DNA of 37,352 bases from Methylobacterium sp. (GCF_028290105.1 NZ_JAQGKL010000258.1:1-37352), one strand, 5' to 3'. Counted from the first letter of the stretch, positions 9,161 to 18,617 are shown. Program-made: numbers and translations. Notes: a model not told the origin generated them from the letters alone.

Positions 9161-9793
9161 TCAGCCGCGTCCGAGCGCCGCTTCGATCAGCCGGACCCCG
9201 TCGGCGCTGTCCCACTCGGCCGGTCCCTTCATCACCCCGAGGGTGCAGCCCCGCCCGTCGACCAGCAGGGTCGTGGGCAGGCCGAGGGAGCCGGTGGCCT
9301 TCTGGATCGCCGGCAGGACGCGCCCGTTCGGATCGGCGTAATAGGCGAGGGCGGCGATGCCGTTCTGCTTCAGCCAGGCCGGCGGCGCGTCGAGGTTGCG
9401 GGTGTCGACGTTGATCGCCATCACGGAAAAGTCCGCGCCCCCGAGCCGCGCCTGGAGCCGGTCGAGGGCCGGCATCTCCGCCTTGCAGGGCGCGCACCAG
9501 GTCGCCCACAGGTTCACGAGCCGCAGGCCCTTCACGCCAGCGAGGGTCGCGTCCGTGCCGTCCGGCCCCTTGAAGGCGAGGGCGGGGGCGGGGGCCGGCG
9601 CGTCCGCGACCTGGAGGGCCGCCACCTGCCCGCGCGCCAGCGGCGCGATCCGGGCCGCCGCCTCGGCGGAGCCCGCGCAGGGGGCAACGGAGTTGCCGCC
9701 GGTCGAGCCCGTCCCGTATACGGCAAGCCCCGCCCCGAGCGCGGCGACGAGGACGGCCCCGCCGGCGAGGATCGCCCTGGTGCCGGGCATCAT
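9161..9793 (-). CDS. tlpA: Membrane-anchored thiol:disulfide oxidoreductase TlpA
   Basis: 210 residues: one N-terminal membrane segment (about 6-26) that anchors it in the inner membrane, a linker with one Cys, then a periplasmic thioredoxin-like domain of the TlpA/ResA type. The active site is WATWCAPCK (Cys100, Cys103), with cis-Pro in LPTTLLVDG. Known role in rhizobia: keeps periplasmic Cys reduced for cytochrome oxidase copper-site maturation. Start chosen at the double ATG at 9793/9790, because further upstream the reading frame overlaps argH. It is divergent from argH with 51 bp between starts, an arrangement I recall from other Rhizobiales. Confidence 0.92.
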   Translation of the reverse strand: MMPGTRAILAGGAVLVAALGAGLAVYGTGSTGGNSVAPCAGSAEAAARIAPLARGQVAALQVADAPAPAPALAFKGPDGTDATLAGVKGLRLVNLWATWCAPCKAEMPALDRLQARLGGADFSVMAINVDTRNLDAPPAWLKQNGIAALAYYADPNGRVLPAIQKATGSLGLPTTLLVDGRGCTLGVMKGPAEWDSADGVRLIEAALGRG

Positions 9794-9844
9794 CGTTGCT
9801 TGCCCGGATGGGCGGGCCGCGCGGCTGGAAGGACGTTTGAGAAC

Positions 9845-11230
9845 ATGAGCAACCGGATGTGGGGCGGGCGCTTCGCGAGCGGCCCCGCCGAGATCATGGA
9901 GGAGATCAACGCCTCCATCGGGTTCGACAAGCGCCTCGCGCCCCAGGACATCCGCGGCTCGCTGGCGCATGTGGCGATGCTGGGCCAGGCCGGCATCCTG
10001 CCATCCGCCGATGTGGCGGCGATTCAAGACGGTCTCAAGGCCGTGCGCGACGAAATCGAGGGGGGCGGCTTCGTGTTCCGCCGCGAACTCGAGGACATCC
10101 ACATGTCGATCGAGAGCCGGCTCACCGAGATCGTCGGCCCGGCGGCGGGGCGCCTGCACACCGCGCGCTCGCGCAACGACCAGGTCGCCACCGACATGAA
10201 GCTCTGGGTGCGCGACACCCTCGACGGCCTCGACGCCCAGGCCGCCGGCCTGCAGAAGGCGCTGGCCGAAAAGGCGCTGGCCCACGCCGCCACGGTGATG
10301 CCGGGCTTCACCCACCTGCAATCGGCCCAGCCCGTCACCTTCGGCCACCATTGCCTCGCCTACGTGGAGATGCTGGCCCGCGACCGCGGCCGCTTTCGCG
10401 ATGCCCGGGCGCGTCTGAACGAATGTCCCCTCGGGGCGGCCGCCCTCGCCGGCACCTCGTTTCCCATCGACCGGCACGCCACGGCGCAGGCCCTCGGGTT
10501 CGACCGGCCCACCGCGAACTCCCTCGATTCCGTCGCCGACCGCGATTTCGCGCTGGAATCCCTCGCGGCGGCCTCGATCTGCGCCGTCCACCTCTCGCGC
10601 TTCGCCGAGGAGCTGGTGGTCTGGACCTCGGCGCAGTTCAATTTCGTGCGCCTGTCGGACGGCTACACCACCGGCTCGTCGATCATGCCGCAGAAGCGCA
10701 ACCCGGACGCCGCCGAACTGGTGCGCGCCAAGTCCGGCCGCGTGATCGGCGCGTTGACGGGCCTGCTCATCGTGATGAAGGGCCTGCCGCTCGCCTATTC
10801 GAAGGACATGCAGGAGGACAAGGAGGGCACCTTCGACGCGCTCCAGGCCCTCTCGCTGTGTCTCGCCGCCATGACCGGCATGGTGCGCGACCTCGAGCCC
10901 AACCCGGATGTGCTCGCCCGCGCCGCCGGCTCCGGCTACGCCACCGCCACGGATCTCGCCGACTGGCTGGTGCGCGAACTCGGCCTGCCCTTCCGCGAGG
11001 CGCACCACGTCACCGGCCGCCTCGTCGGCGCGGCTTCCGCCCGCAACGTCGGGCTGGAGGCGCTCTCGCTGCCCGAGATGCAGGAGGCCGAGCCCCGGAT
11101 CACGGACGCGGTCTACGCCGTGCTCGGGGTCGAGAACTCCGTGTCGAGCCGCACGAGCTACGGCGGCACCGCCCCGGACAACGTGCGCGCGCAGGCCACG
11201 CGCTGGCTTGCCGCTCTGGGCGACGGATAG
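9845..11230 (+). CDS. argH: Argininosuccinate lyase
   Basis: 461 residues, normal length. It splits argininosuccinate to arginine and fumarate, the last step of arginine synthesis, in the cytoplasm. The fumarase/aspartase superfamily signature [13 protein letters not shown] is present, with [12 protein letters not shown] and [14 protein letters not shown] for substrate binding. The start at [10 protein letters not shown] fits the family; a reading from 9800 would add an unrelated Pro/Arg tail and overlap the tlpA leader. Divergent from tlpA; a shared regulatory region of about 50 bp is inferred. Confidence 0.97.
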   Translation: MSNRMWGGRFASGPAEIMEEINASIGFDKRLAPQDIRGSLAHVAMLGQAGILPSADVAAIQDGLKAVRDEIEGGGFVFRRELEDIHMSIESRLTEIVGPAAGRLHTARSRNDQVATDMKLWVRDTLDGLDAQAAGLQKALAEKALAHAATVMPGFTHLQSAQPVTFGHHCLAYVEMLARDRGRFRDARARLNECPLGAAALAGTSFPIDRHATAQALGFDRPTANSLDSVADRDFALESLAAASICAVHLSRFAEELVVWTSAQFNFVRLSDGYTTGSSIMPQKRNPDAAELVRAKSGRVIGALTGLLIVMKGLPLAYSKDMQEDKEGTFDALQALSLCLAAMTGMVRDLEPNPDVLARAAGSGYATATDLADWLVRELGLPFREAHHVTGRLVGAASARNVGLEALSLPEMQEAEPRITDAVYAVLGVENSVSSRTSYGGTAPDNVRAQATRWLAALGDG

Positions 11231-11320
11231 TCCGACGAACGGGGGCCGGGACAGGTGCGTTCACGGCCCAGCTATGTGATGCTGCCTAGAACCCGACCCG
11301 AGCCTTTCGGAGATGCCTTC

Positions 11321-11683
11321 ATGCCCGCTGACAGCTGGATCGTGCCCGACGACGTCCCCGCCCTCGCGGCCGAGGCCGAGGCCCGGATCGACGGGACCCT
11401 GAGCCGCCTGACCGCGAGCGAGCGGGACGCCTTCTGGGCCTCGGTGCGCAAGTGCTACAACACGCCCTACAACGACCCGAAGCCGCGCGCGCTGCCGCAG
11501 GTGACGGTGCCGGATTTCTCCGAGGCGATGAAGGGGCGAGACTTCGAGGCGCAAGACCTGAAGCCGCGAGACATGACGGGCAAGGAGGAGGCGACGTCGC
11601 TGGCGGCCCTGGCCGCGCCCGCGCTCGCGGCGGTCATGGCGGCCCTCCCGGGCGCGTTCCCGGCCGAAACGCACGCCGCCTGA
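11321..11683 (+). CDS. Small acidic/Ala-rich protein with pentapeptide repeat, unknown function
   Basis: 120 residues from the ATG at 11321, which has a GGAG ribosome binding site 8 nt upstream; a GTG at 11255 would add 22 residues without a site. The first half (SWIVPDDVPALAAEAEARI, SERDAFWASVRKCYNTPYN) looks like a folded helical unit with one Cys. Then come three pentapeptides RDFEA, QDLKP, RDMTG, and an Ala-rich hydrophobic C-terminus that might be one membrane segment. No signal peptide and no family recognised. It lies 90 bp after argH. Confidence 0.6.
   Translation: MPADSWIVPDDVPALAAEAEARIDGTLSRLTASERDAFWASVRKCYNTPYNDPKPRALPQVTVPDFSEAMKGRDFEAQDLKPRDMTGKEEATSLAALAAPALAAVMAALPGAFPAETHAA
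11536..11580. repeat. Tandem array, three diverged 15-bp units
   Basis: GCGAGACTTCGAGGC, GCAAGACCTGAAGCC, GCGAGACATGACGGG, in frame in the gene 11321-11683, encoding RDFEA-QDLKP-RDMTG. More diverged than the other 15-bp arrays. Confidence 0.65.
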
Positions 11684-11804
11684 GCGCGGCGGCCTCCACC
11701 TTCCCGTAAATCCGTCGTCCCGCATCCGGCGCGCGCAAGGCGCCGCAATTCCGGACGATTGGCAGGGTCTCTCGGCCCCGCGCGACGTCCTCAAAAGGTC
11801 CCCC

Positions 11805-12491
11805 ATGCTTTCTGTTCTGCGGCGCGGTCTCCGTCTCGGGACCGCCACGATCGTCCTGGCCGGCCTTGGGCCCCTGGTCGGCGTGCCACACCCCTTCGCC
11901 CCCCGGCCCGCCCTGGCTCAGGATCAGGCGGCCGCCCCCGAGGAGGCCGAAGCCCCGGGCAAGAAGCGTCGGCGCGGGCGCGAGAAGAAGGCCGCGATCA
12001 AGGCGCCCGGCATGCAGCAGGCGACCCCCGTGGCGATCTTCGGGGACTGGAACGTCTTCGCCAACGGCCAGGGCCGGACGCGGGTCTGCTACGCCATCGC
12101 CCAGCCGCAGGCGCGCATGCCCAAGACCCTGGCGCGCGACACCGCCTACCTGTTCGTGACCGTGCGCAAGGCCGAGAACGTGGCCAACGAGGTCGCGGTG
12201 ATGCTGGGCTTCCCGGCCAAGCCTGCCGGCAGCCAGGCGAAGGCGAATGCCGGCCCGGCGCCCACGGACCCGACGCTGAACCTCGGGCCCACCCGCTACG
12301 GCCTCGTCACAAAGGACAACAACGCCTGGCTCCAGAACCCGGCGGAGGAGACCCGCGTGGTCACCGAGATGACGCGCACGGCCAAGCTCCAGATCAAGGC
12401 CACCTCGATGCGCGGCAACCCCACCAACGACGAATACGCGCTCGCCGGCTTCGGCGACGCGATCAAGCGCGCCCGCGAAGAGTGCAAGTAG
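11805..12491 (+). CDS. Invasion-associated locus B (IalB) family exported protein
   Basis: 228 residues with a long N-terminal signal region ending PRPALAQ, followed by a Lys/Arg-rich linker (GKKRRRGREKK) and the IalB-type domain: FGDWNVFANG, TRVCYAIAQP, AYLFVTVRK, then a middle part and LQIKATSMRGNPTNDEYALAGF. The two Cys (VCYAI and the C-terminal EECK) fit the disulfide usual in the family. IalB proteins are periplasmic proteins of unclear role, common in Rhizobiales and first noted in Bartonella invasion. An AAAAGG site lies upstream of the ATG. The stop codon lies inside the first unit of a 15-bp tandem array. Confidence 0.85.
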   Translation: MLSVLRRGLRLGTATIVLAGLGPLVGVPHPFAPRPALAQDQAAAPEEAEAPGKKRRRGREKKAAIKAPGMQQATPVAIFGDWNVFANGQGRTRVCYAIAQPQARMPKTLARDTAYLFVTVRKAENVANEVAVMLGFPAKPAGSQAKANAGPAPTDPTLNLGPTRYGLVTKDNNAWLQNPAEETRVVTEMTRTAKLQIKATSMRGNPTNDEYALAGFGDAIKRAREECK

Positions 12492-12530
12492 GACACGTTC
12501 AAGTAAGACACGTGCAAGTAGAGGACGCTG
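12486..12530. repeat. Tandem array of three 15-bp units spanning a stop codon
   Basis: AAGTAGGACACGTTC, AAGTAAGACACGTGC, AAGTAGAGGACGCTG. The first AAG TAG is the last codon and stop of the IalB gene. Because the unit is 15 bp, the next two copies carry Lys-stop (AAG TAA, AAG TAG) in the same frame. The array ends exactly where the convergent ABC gene ends (12531). Confidence 0.9.
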
Positions 12531-13472
<942 letters not shown>

Positions 13473-13495
13473 GGCCGACCGGGACGTCCGCGGCC

Positions 13496-13777
13496 TCAGC
13501 AGCCCTTGCAGATCGAGCCCATGGTGGTGCGCATCTTGGAATCCCAGGCCTTGTCGCGGGCGGCCGCGGCGCGCTGGGCCTTGGCCATGTCGGCCTCCGT
13601 GGAGGCGCGGCTGTAGGGCGCCTTGGCCTTGTCGCCACCGCCCGGCGGCTTGGTGACGCCCGTGGAGGTGATGGTGCGCGGAACCGGCGCGCCCGGCGTG
13701 CCCGGAGCGGGCTGGGCGAGAGCCGGCGCGGCGCCGAGGACGAGCGCCAGGAGGGAGACGGCAGCGATGCGGGACAT
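13496..13777 (-). CDS. Small exported protein, unknown function
   Basis: 93 residues: signal peptide MSRIAAVSLLALVLGAAPALA, a Pro-rich stretch, then a charged helical part (TEADMAKAQRAAAARDKAWD) and an end with two Cys (SICKGC) that could bind metal or form a disulfide. It lies 23 bp upstream of the ABC ATPase on the same strand and may be cotranscribed with it. No family recognised; the exported nature is well supported. Confidence 0.65.
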   Translation of the reverse strand: MSRIAAVSLLALVLGAAPALAQPAPGTPGAPVPRTITSTGVTKPPGGGDKAKAPYSRASTEADMAKAQRAAAARDKAWDSKMRTTMGSICKGC

Positions 13778-13872
13778 GAGGGCGGACGATCCCCGACAGG
13801 TTTCGACGTGGGGCGCGGCGCGACCCGGTGGTCGCGCAGGCCTGATCGCACCACTCTACGATGGGCGCGCGC

Positions 13873-13896
13873 AAAAAAACATGGCGCCCGCGCCAT
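13873..13896 (-). terminator. Rho-independent terminator
   Basis: Read on the minus strand, ATGGCG-CGGG-CGCCAT (6-bp stem) is followed after one base by seven T. It lies 77 bp beyond the stop of the membrane-protein gene 13973-14308 and before the start of the gene at 13777, so it should end transcription of the former. Confidence 0.75.
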
Positions 13897-13972
13897 CGAC
13901 GGCCCCGGATACCCGCCTGCCCGCGTGCCAAACCGCACGCCTCCGCCGCGTCGCCCGGGCGGGCGCGCGGCT

Positions 13973-14308
13973 TCAGGGGCCGCTGAGGAATCCGATGCGC
14001 TCGCGCGCCGGCTGGCCGATCCAGAGCAGGATCGCCCCGATGACGAGGCCGACCAGGGCGGCGGGCGCCAGGGTCAGGGGCAGGACCAGGATCTGCCACA
14101 GCCACGGGGCCACGCCCTCGACGGTGCCCTGGAGGGCGCTCGCCTTGTCCTTGAACAGGGTGAAGGCGAGGTCGCTGACGCTGGTGATGCGCGCGGTGTT
14201 GTTGGCGATGGAGCGGGCGCCGTCATAGACGAGGCAGACGAAGCCCGCCGCCAGGAAGACGAGGCCGAGCAAGCGGCTGAGGAAACGGACCATCGCACCC
14301 GATCGCAT
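13973..14308 (-). CDS. Small inner-membrane protein, two TM segments, unknown function
   Basis: 111 residues from the ATG at 14308, which has a GGAGG site 8 nt upstream; the ATG at 14293 ([10 protein letters not shown]) has none. TM1 (about residues 10-28, [20 protein letters not shown]) and TM2 (about 77-98, [23 protein letters not shown]), with a soluble stretch of about 45 residues between. The pattern RFLxRLLGLxFLAAxFVxxVxDGxRSIA is one I know from many short Rhizobiales proteins of unknown role. Followed by a terminator, so probably transcribed alone. Confidence 0.72.
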   Translation of the reverse strand: MRSGAMVRFLSRLLGLVFLAAGFVCLVYDGARSIANNTARITSVSDLAFTLFKDKASALQGTVEGVAPWLWQILVLPLTLAPAALVGLVIGAILLWIGQPARERIGFLSGP

Positions 14309-14450
14309 TGGGGCGGCCTCCGCGCCGGCCCTGAGGCTGAGTAGGAGCGTCGCCCGGCCGGCGCAAGCGGTTGGCGTGCCGGTGAGACCGGGCCATATGC
14401 GGGCACGCATTACTCCCGCGCCCGATCCGATCCAGAGACGCTGTCCCGAT

Positions 14451-15167
14451 ATGTCCGACGCTTCGACCCGCCTCGCTCCGCTGCCCCGGCCCGGCGAGAC
14501 CGCACCGGCGCTGGCGCTGGTGATCTTCGATTGCGACGGGGTCCTCGTCGACAGCGAGCCGATCAGTCTCGCGCGCCTCACCGCCGGGCTGAACCGCATC
14601 GGCGTGCCGATCGACGTCGAGACCGTGCGCGAGCGCTTTGCCGGAACCTCGATGGTCTCGATCATGGACCACATCGCGCGCGACTACGGGGTCGCGGCGC
14701 CGGAGGGCTTCGTCGACGCCGTCAAGGCCGACACCCTGCGGGCCTTCGATGCGGAGCTGCGCGCCATGGCGGGCGTCGCCGAGGCGGTGGCCGGGCTTAC
14801 GCTGCCGTCCTGCGTCGCCTCGAGCAGCGACCCGGTGCGCCTGCGCCATTCCCTGGGGCTGACAGGCTTGCTGCCGCTGTTCGAGGGGCGGATCTTCTCC
14901 TCGACCATGGTGGCGCGGGGCAAGCCGGCCCCCGACCTCTTCCTCCACGCCGCCGCGGCGATGGGCGTCCCCCCCGAGGCCTGCCTCGTCATCGAGGACA
15001 GCGTGCCCGGCGTGACCGCCGCCTGCGCGGCCGGCATGCGCGTGGTCGGCTTCAGCGGTGGCGGCCATTGGGGCCACGACCCGAGCGCCGCCGACCTGAC
15101 GCGGGCCGGAGCGTCCCGGGTCTTTCGCGACTACCGGGACCTCCCGGCGGTGCTCACGGCCGCCTGA
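14451..15167 (+). CDS. HAD-superfamily phosphatase (YieH/phosphoglycolate-phosphatase-like)
   Basis: 238 residues. HAD subfamily IA: nucleophile and acid/base Asp27 and Asp29 in [14 protein letters not shown], motif II as [11 protein letters not shown], the Lys of motif III in [14 protein letters not shown], and motif [16 protein letters not shown]. An alpha-helical cap lies between motifs I and II. Closest in pattern to the E. coli YieH (6-phosphogluconate phosphatase) and beta-phosphoglucomutase-like group; the substrate is a guess. The start is the ATG at 14451 (MSDAST); a reading from 14376 adds a Pro/Arg tail. A tandem array begins 12 bp after the stop. Confidence 0.88.
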   Translation: MSDASTRLAPLPRPGETAPALALVIFDCDGVLVDSEPISLARLTAGLNRIGVPIDVETVRERFAGTSMVSIMDHIARDYGVAAPEGFVDAVKADTLRAFDAELRAMAGVAEAVAGLTLPSCVASSSDPVRLRHSLGLTGLLPLFEGRIFSSTMVARGKPAPDLFLHAAAAMGVPPEACLVIEDSVPGVTAACAAGMRVVGFSGGGHWGHDPSAADLTRAGASRVFRDYRDLPAVLTAA

Positions 15168-15590
15168 GGGCGTTCAGGAAGGAAACCTGCACCAAGGAAA
15201 CCTGCACCAAGGAAACCTGCGTGAAGGAAACCTGCGCGAAGGCGCCGAAGCGGGGCCGTTTCGCCCACGCGCCGCCCTGCATTCGGAAGATCAATCCGTT
15301 GACGGCGGGCGTTGGAATGCGCATCTTGAAGACGTTCGGCGGCACGGATTCGTGTCGCCGAACCGCGGTGATTTGAATTGTGTAGCTTGCGCCGCGTTAT
15401 CAAACGCTAAAGCACCGCGACGCGCGCGCGCCTCGTGGTCCTTCTTGGAAAGGATGACTTGCCGTGACTGTTTGCCGATCTCTCCCGACGCTTCGGTCTC
15501 AAAGCGGTTGCTGTCGACGCTGACATCGTCCTGTCGCGTCCCACCGTCAGATCCTTGCCGGCCCTTGGCGCCGGCCGCCGGAGTTCGTCC
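15168..15590. other. Intergenic region without a gene
   Basis: 423 bp between the HAD gene and the small protein at 15591. It holds the four-copy 15-bp array (15179-15238) and then somewhat AT-richer DNA (about 15290-15500) that probably carries the promoter of the next gene. I found no convincing coding sequence; a plus-strand reading at 15352 is Arg/Ser/Pro-rich and protein-unlike. Confidence 0.6.
15179..15238. repeat. Tandem array, four near-identical 15-bp units
   Basis: AAGGAAACCTGCACC twice, then AAGGAAACCTGCGTG and AAGGAAACCTGCGCG, starting 12 bp after the HAD stop codon. Only the last three bases vary. Intergenic, with no spacers, so not CRISPR. Confidence 0.95.
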
Positions 15591-15959
15591 ATGCCTTTCC
15601 TACAGATCCAGTCTTTCCCGCAGATCCAGGCCTTCCCACAGGCCGAGCCTGCCCTCCAGGCAGAGGCCGAGCGGGCGCTGAACCGCCTGCACGCCTCCGC
15701 CGACTTCACGGATCACCGGGCCGAGCGCGCCCGCAACCGCCTCCATGCCGAGCCGGCCCCGCCGCGCGTCATAGAGATCGGCGAGGTCACCGCCGGCATC
15801 GCCGTGCCGGAGCCCGGCGGCGTGCGCTTCTTCTCCTCGAGCCGCGACTTCGCGCCCCTCGACGGCACGGTCTTCCGCAGCGTCGAGCAGGCGGCCCGCG
15901 CCGCCCGCGACCGGTTCCGCACCCAGACCCGCCCCGGCGCCCGACTCCGGGCGGTGTGA
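15591..15959 (+). CDS. Small soluble protein with N-terminal hexapeptide repeat, unknown function
   Basis: 122 residues from the ATG at 15591 (GGAG site upstream). The N-terminus is repetitive (QIQSFP, QIQAFP, QAEPAL, from an 18-bp DNA repeat at 15601-15636). Two related helices follow (RALNRLHA and RARNRLHA). The C-terminal half looks folded: VIEIGEVTAGIAVPEPGGVRFFSS, then FAPLDGTVFRSVEQAARAAR. No signal peptide or membrane segment, and no family recognised. Convergent with tenA. Confidence 0.68.
   Translation: MPFLQIQSFPQIQAFPQAEPALQAEAERALNRLHASADFTDHRAERARNRLHAEPAPPRVIEIGEVTAGIAVPEPGGVRFFSSSRDFAPLDGTVFRSVEQAARAARDRFRTQTRPGARLRAV
15601..15636. repeat. Two 18-bp tandem units
   Basis: TACAGATCCAGTCTTTCC and CGCAGATCCAGGCCTTCC, in frame at the start of the gene 15591-15959, encoding the Q-I-Q-[SA]-F-P repeat. 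Confidence 0.7.
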
Positions 15960-15978
15960 GGCGGGACGCGCCCGGTCG

Positions 15979-16662
15979 TCAGACCGGCCAGGCCGCCTCG
16001 CGGTAGGCGCCGTCCCAGAACAGGTATTCGAGGCGGGTGGCCTGGCCGTAGGCGCGGTGCATCCGCGCCCGCACGTCCGGCGAGGCGCCGGCCGCCGCCT
16101 CGTCGGTCGCCGCGATCATCTCGGCGACGGCGGCGGCGAAATCCTCGCCCGCATAGGTGTCGATCCAGGCCCGGTACGGGTTCTCGCCGGCGGCACGCGC
16201 GAAGATGTCCCGGCCGATCTCGGCGTAGATCCAGAAGCAGGGCAGCAGCGCGCCGAGCACCACCTCGTAGGGTTCCGCATAGGCGGTGGCGACGAGGTAC
16301 GCGACGTAGTGGTCGCAGGGCGGCGAGAGCGGTGTCCGGGCGAAGGCCTCCGCGTCGATGCCGTAATCGCGAAAGAAGCCGCCGTGCAGCGAGCGCTCGA
16401 CCACGATGGCGGTCTCGGCGGCGCGGGCGAACTGCACCATCCGGTCGGGGTTCGGCGCCTTGGCGGCGGCGAGCGCCAAGGCCCGGCCGAAGCCCACGAG
16501 ATAATGCGCGTCCTGGACGATGTAGTGGAGGAAGCGGCTCTGCGCGAGCGAGCCCGCCGCGAGCTCGGCGTTGAACGGCATGGTGCGGATCGCCTCGTAG
16601 GCCTCCGCGTTGCGCGCCCAGGCTTCGGCCGAGAACGCCCCTTCGGAAGCGACCCGCGTCAT
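15979..16662 (-). CDS. tenA: Thiaminase II / TenA-family protein
   Basis: 227 residues, normal length. TenA hydrolyses aminopyrimidine breakdown products of thiamine for salvage into HMP. The catalytic pattern is of the Cys type: Asp51 in HYIVQDAHYL and Cys142 in LLPCFWIYAEIG, with the C-terminal Glu in ATRLEYLFWDGAY. A perfect AGGAGG site lies 7 nt before the ATG. The gene starts inside the stop of the aldose-epimerase gene (ATGA, 4-bp overlap), so the two are translationally coupled. No other thiamine gene is in the window and I saw no TPP riboswitch nearby. Confidence 0.93.
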   Translation of the reverse strand: MTRVASEGAFSAEAWARNAEAYEAIRTMPFNAELAAGSLAQSRFLHYIVQDAHYLVGFGRALALAAAKAPNPDRMVQFARAAETAIVVERSLHGGFFRDYGIDAEAFARTPLSPPCDHYVAYLVATAYAEPYEVVLGALLPCFWIYAEIGRDIFARAAGENPYRAWIDTYAGEDFAAAVAEMIAATDEAAAGASPDVRARMHRAYGQATRLEYLFWDGAYREAAWPV

Positions 16663-17564
16663 GCCCGAACCTCCTGTTCGCGCGTTTCCCGCTCGAACGA
16701 CAGGGTGACGCCGTGGCGTGCCCGGGCGCCCGGCGCCAGCAGGCGCTGCGAGTCCCGCGCCGTCAGGTCCCCGGCGAAATCCGCCCAGTCGGCGTGCCCG
16801 GTCCAGCATTCGAGGGAGAGGAAGGGCGCCGTCGGCTTGGTCCAGACGGCGAGATGGGGAAAATCCGAGACCGCCATGCGGATCGCCCGGCCGCCGGGGC
16901 CGGTGAAGCGCATCCAGCCGCTCGCGGCGTCGCGGAACACCAGGGCCTCGGTGAAGAGCGCCGGGTCGAGGGGCAGGGTGGCCCCCGCGAGGGGCACCGG
17001 CCGCTCGTCGCGCAGGAGCAGGCCGCCGGCCCCGACCTCCGGCGCGAAGGGGCGCTCGGGGTGCTCGAACCGGACCGCGTAGCCGCCCCCGGCCGCGCGC
17101 GCGCCGCCGGCGAAAGGCCAGGGGAAGGCCGGGTGGAAGCCGAGCCCGTAGGGCAACGGCACCGTGTCGGTGTTCTCGACCCAGATCTCGAAATCGAGCA
17201 CCCCCGGGCCGACCCGCGCGGTGATGTCGAGGCGGAAGGCGTAAGGGTAGTGCACGCGGGTCTCGGCGTCGTCGGTGAGGCGCAGGGCCACGCTGTCCTC
17301 GGCCCGCTCGATCACCGTGAAGGGCAGGTCGCGGACGAAGCCGTGCTGCGGCATCGGGTAGGCCCGGCCGTCGACCCGCACGGCGCCGCCCTGCGAGGCG
17401 CCGACCACCGGAAACAGCCAGGGCGCATGGCGATTCCAGTGCGCGGGATCGCCGCTCCAGAGGTATTCGCGCCCCGCCACCTGCCAGGAGACGGGCTCGG
17501 CGCCGTCGACCGCGATGATGGCCCGCGTGCCGTCCCCGGTGCTGATCGTGATCCGCTCGCCCAT
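16659..17564 (-). CDS. Aldose 1-epimerase family protein
   Basis: 301 residues, a galactose-mutarotase-like beta-sandwich protein. Visible family marks: HAPWLFPVVGASQGG, MPQHGFVRDLPF (catalytic His), the second His in PYGLGFHPAFPWPF, and a late Glu region (FLSLECWTGHADW). Known members interconvert alpha and beta sugar anomers; this subgroup (YeaD/LacX-like) often has an unknown sugar. Cytoplasmic, no signal peptide. The start at 17564 gives the usual N-terminus. It is 53 bp after mepA and overlaps tenA by 4 bp, suggesting a three-gene unit whose common theme is unclear. Confidence 0.88.
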   Translation of the reverse strand: MGERITISTGDGTRAIIAVDGAEPVSWQVAGREYLWSGDPAHWNRHAPWLFPVVGASQGGAVRVDGRAYPMPQHGFVRDLPFTVIERAEDSVALRLTDDAETRVHYPYAFRLDITARVGPGVLDFEIWVENTDTVPLPYGLGFHPAFPWPFAGGARAAGGGYAVRFEHPERPFAPEVGAGGLLLRDERPVPLAGATLPLDPALFTEALVFRDAASGWMRFTGPGGRAIRMAVSDFPHLAVWTKPTAPFLSLECWTGHADWADFAGDLTARDSQRLLAPGARARHGVTLSFERETREQEVRA

Positions 17565-17617
17565 CTCTCGTCCTGTCGTCCGGCTGGCCGCCCGCGCGGG
17601 GCGGCGGGAATCCAAGG

Positions 17618-18538
17618 TCAGCGCGCCTTCAGCACCGCCCGGCAGGCCGCCGGAAGGGCCGCCAGGGTCATCGGGGGCTTCGGCTTGGCCGGCTTCGTCG
17701 CGGGCCTGGGGTTCATGATCGCGTCGCTGAACCAATAGGCGAGTTCCTCGCCGCAGCCGTCGCCGCCGGGGGGCGGGGCCTGGTCGCCGCACTGGTCCTG
17801 CCCCGCCGGGCAGGCGAGGCGGATGTGATAGTGGTAGTTGTGCCCGTACATCGGCCGCACCTTCGAGAGCCAGGCCCGGTCGCTGCCGGCCTCGCGGCAC
17901 AGGGCCTTCTTGATCGCCGGGTTGACGAAGATGCGCGCCACCTCCGGCTCCCGCGCCGTCATCCGGATGAGCTTGAGGTGCTCGGGGCGCCAGACCTCCG
18001 GGTCGATGTCGAGGCGGTCGGCCCGGACCACGTTGGTGGCGGAGGTCTCCTCGCGCTCGGCCCGGCTCATGCGGTGGCCCGGCATCGGGGTGAGCCAGAC
18101 GTCGGCGTCGAGGCCGAGCTGGTGCGAGGCGTGGCCGGTGAGCATCGGGCCGCCGCGCGGCTGGGACATGTCGCCGACGAGGAGTCCGCTCCAGCCGACC
18201 TGCGGCGCCTTGGCGGCGAGGCGCTCGAGGAACTCGACGAGGGGCGGGGTGCCCCACATGCGGTTGCGCGACAGGCGCATCACCTGCCAGGTCGGCCCGT
18301 CGACGGCCAGCGCTTCGCCGCCCGAGAAGCAGCCCTTGGCGTAGGAGCCGTAGGCGTGGGCGGGGCCGGCGGCCGGCGTCGTCACCCGGCCGAACAGGGC
18401 CTTGGCGGGGGTGTCCGGCGCGTCGGGATTGGCCAGCGGCGGCAGGGGCTTGGGGTTGACGGTGCCCCGGTCCTGGGCCTGCGCCGACAGGGGGAGGGCG
18501 AGGACGAGCAGCGTCGCGAGGTGAAGGCGAAGGGACAG
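17618..18538 (-). CDS. mepA: Penicillin-insensitive murein DD-endopeptidase MepA, apparent CTG start
   Basis: About 306 residues if begun at the CTG at 18538. The metal-binding motifs of the MepA/LAS family are clear: GHASHQLGLDADVWL (His and Asp ligands) and MYGHNYHYHIRLACP (His ligand), plus SYAKGCFSGGEAL near the front. The enzyme cuts D-Ala-mDAP cross-links in the periplasm. The first in-frame GTG (18385) would remove the export signal. The open frame upstream encodes a perfect signal peptide, SLRLHLATLLVLALPLSAQA, with no ATG, GTG or TTG before it. A CTG with GGGAG 8 nt upstream is the best start. The C-terminus is Pro/Lys-rich. Confidence 0.85.
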   Translation of the reverse strand: MSLRLHLATLLVLALPLSAQAQDRGTVNPKPLPPLANPDAPDTPAKALFGRVTTPAAGPAHAYGSYAKGCFSGGEALAVDGPTWQVMRLSRNRMWGTPPLVEFLERLAAKAPQVGWSGLLVGDMSQPRGGPMLTGHASHQLGLDADVWLTPMPGHRMSRAEREETSATNVVRADRLDIDPEVWRPEHLKLIRMTAREPEVARIFVNPAIKKALCREAGSDRAWLSKVRPMYGHNYHYHIRLACPAGQDQCGDQAPPPGGDGCGEELAYWFSDAIMNPRPATKPAKPKPPMTLAALPAACRAVLKAR

Positions 18539-18581
18539 CGGACGGGCTCCCGGAAATCGCGCGCCCGGGCTTGGCCGCCGG

Positions 18582-18617
18582 GATCATGCGAAGGATCGTG
18601 CGAAGGATCGGACAAGG
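18582..18617. repeat. Three 12-bp tandem units upstream of mepA
   Basis: GATCATGCGAAG, GATCGTGCGAAG, GATCGGACAAGG, in the leader of mepA (44-79 bp before the presumed start). Confidence 0.65.

Noticed and set aside
15179..15238. Possible CRISPR array
   Set aside because: The units are directly adjacent without spacers, only 15 bp long, and no cas gene is in the window.
15352..15681. Plus-strand reading frame of 109 codons
   Set aside because: Composition is Arg/Ser/Pro/Cys-rich without structure. It overlaps the better gene at 15591, which has a ribosome binding site.
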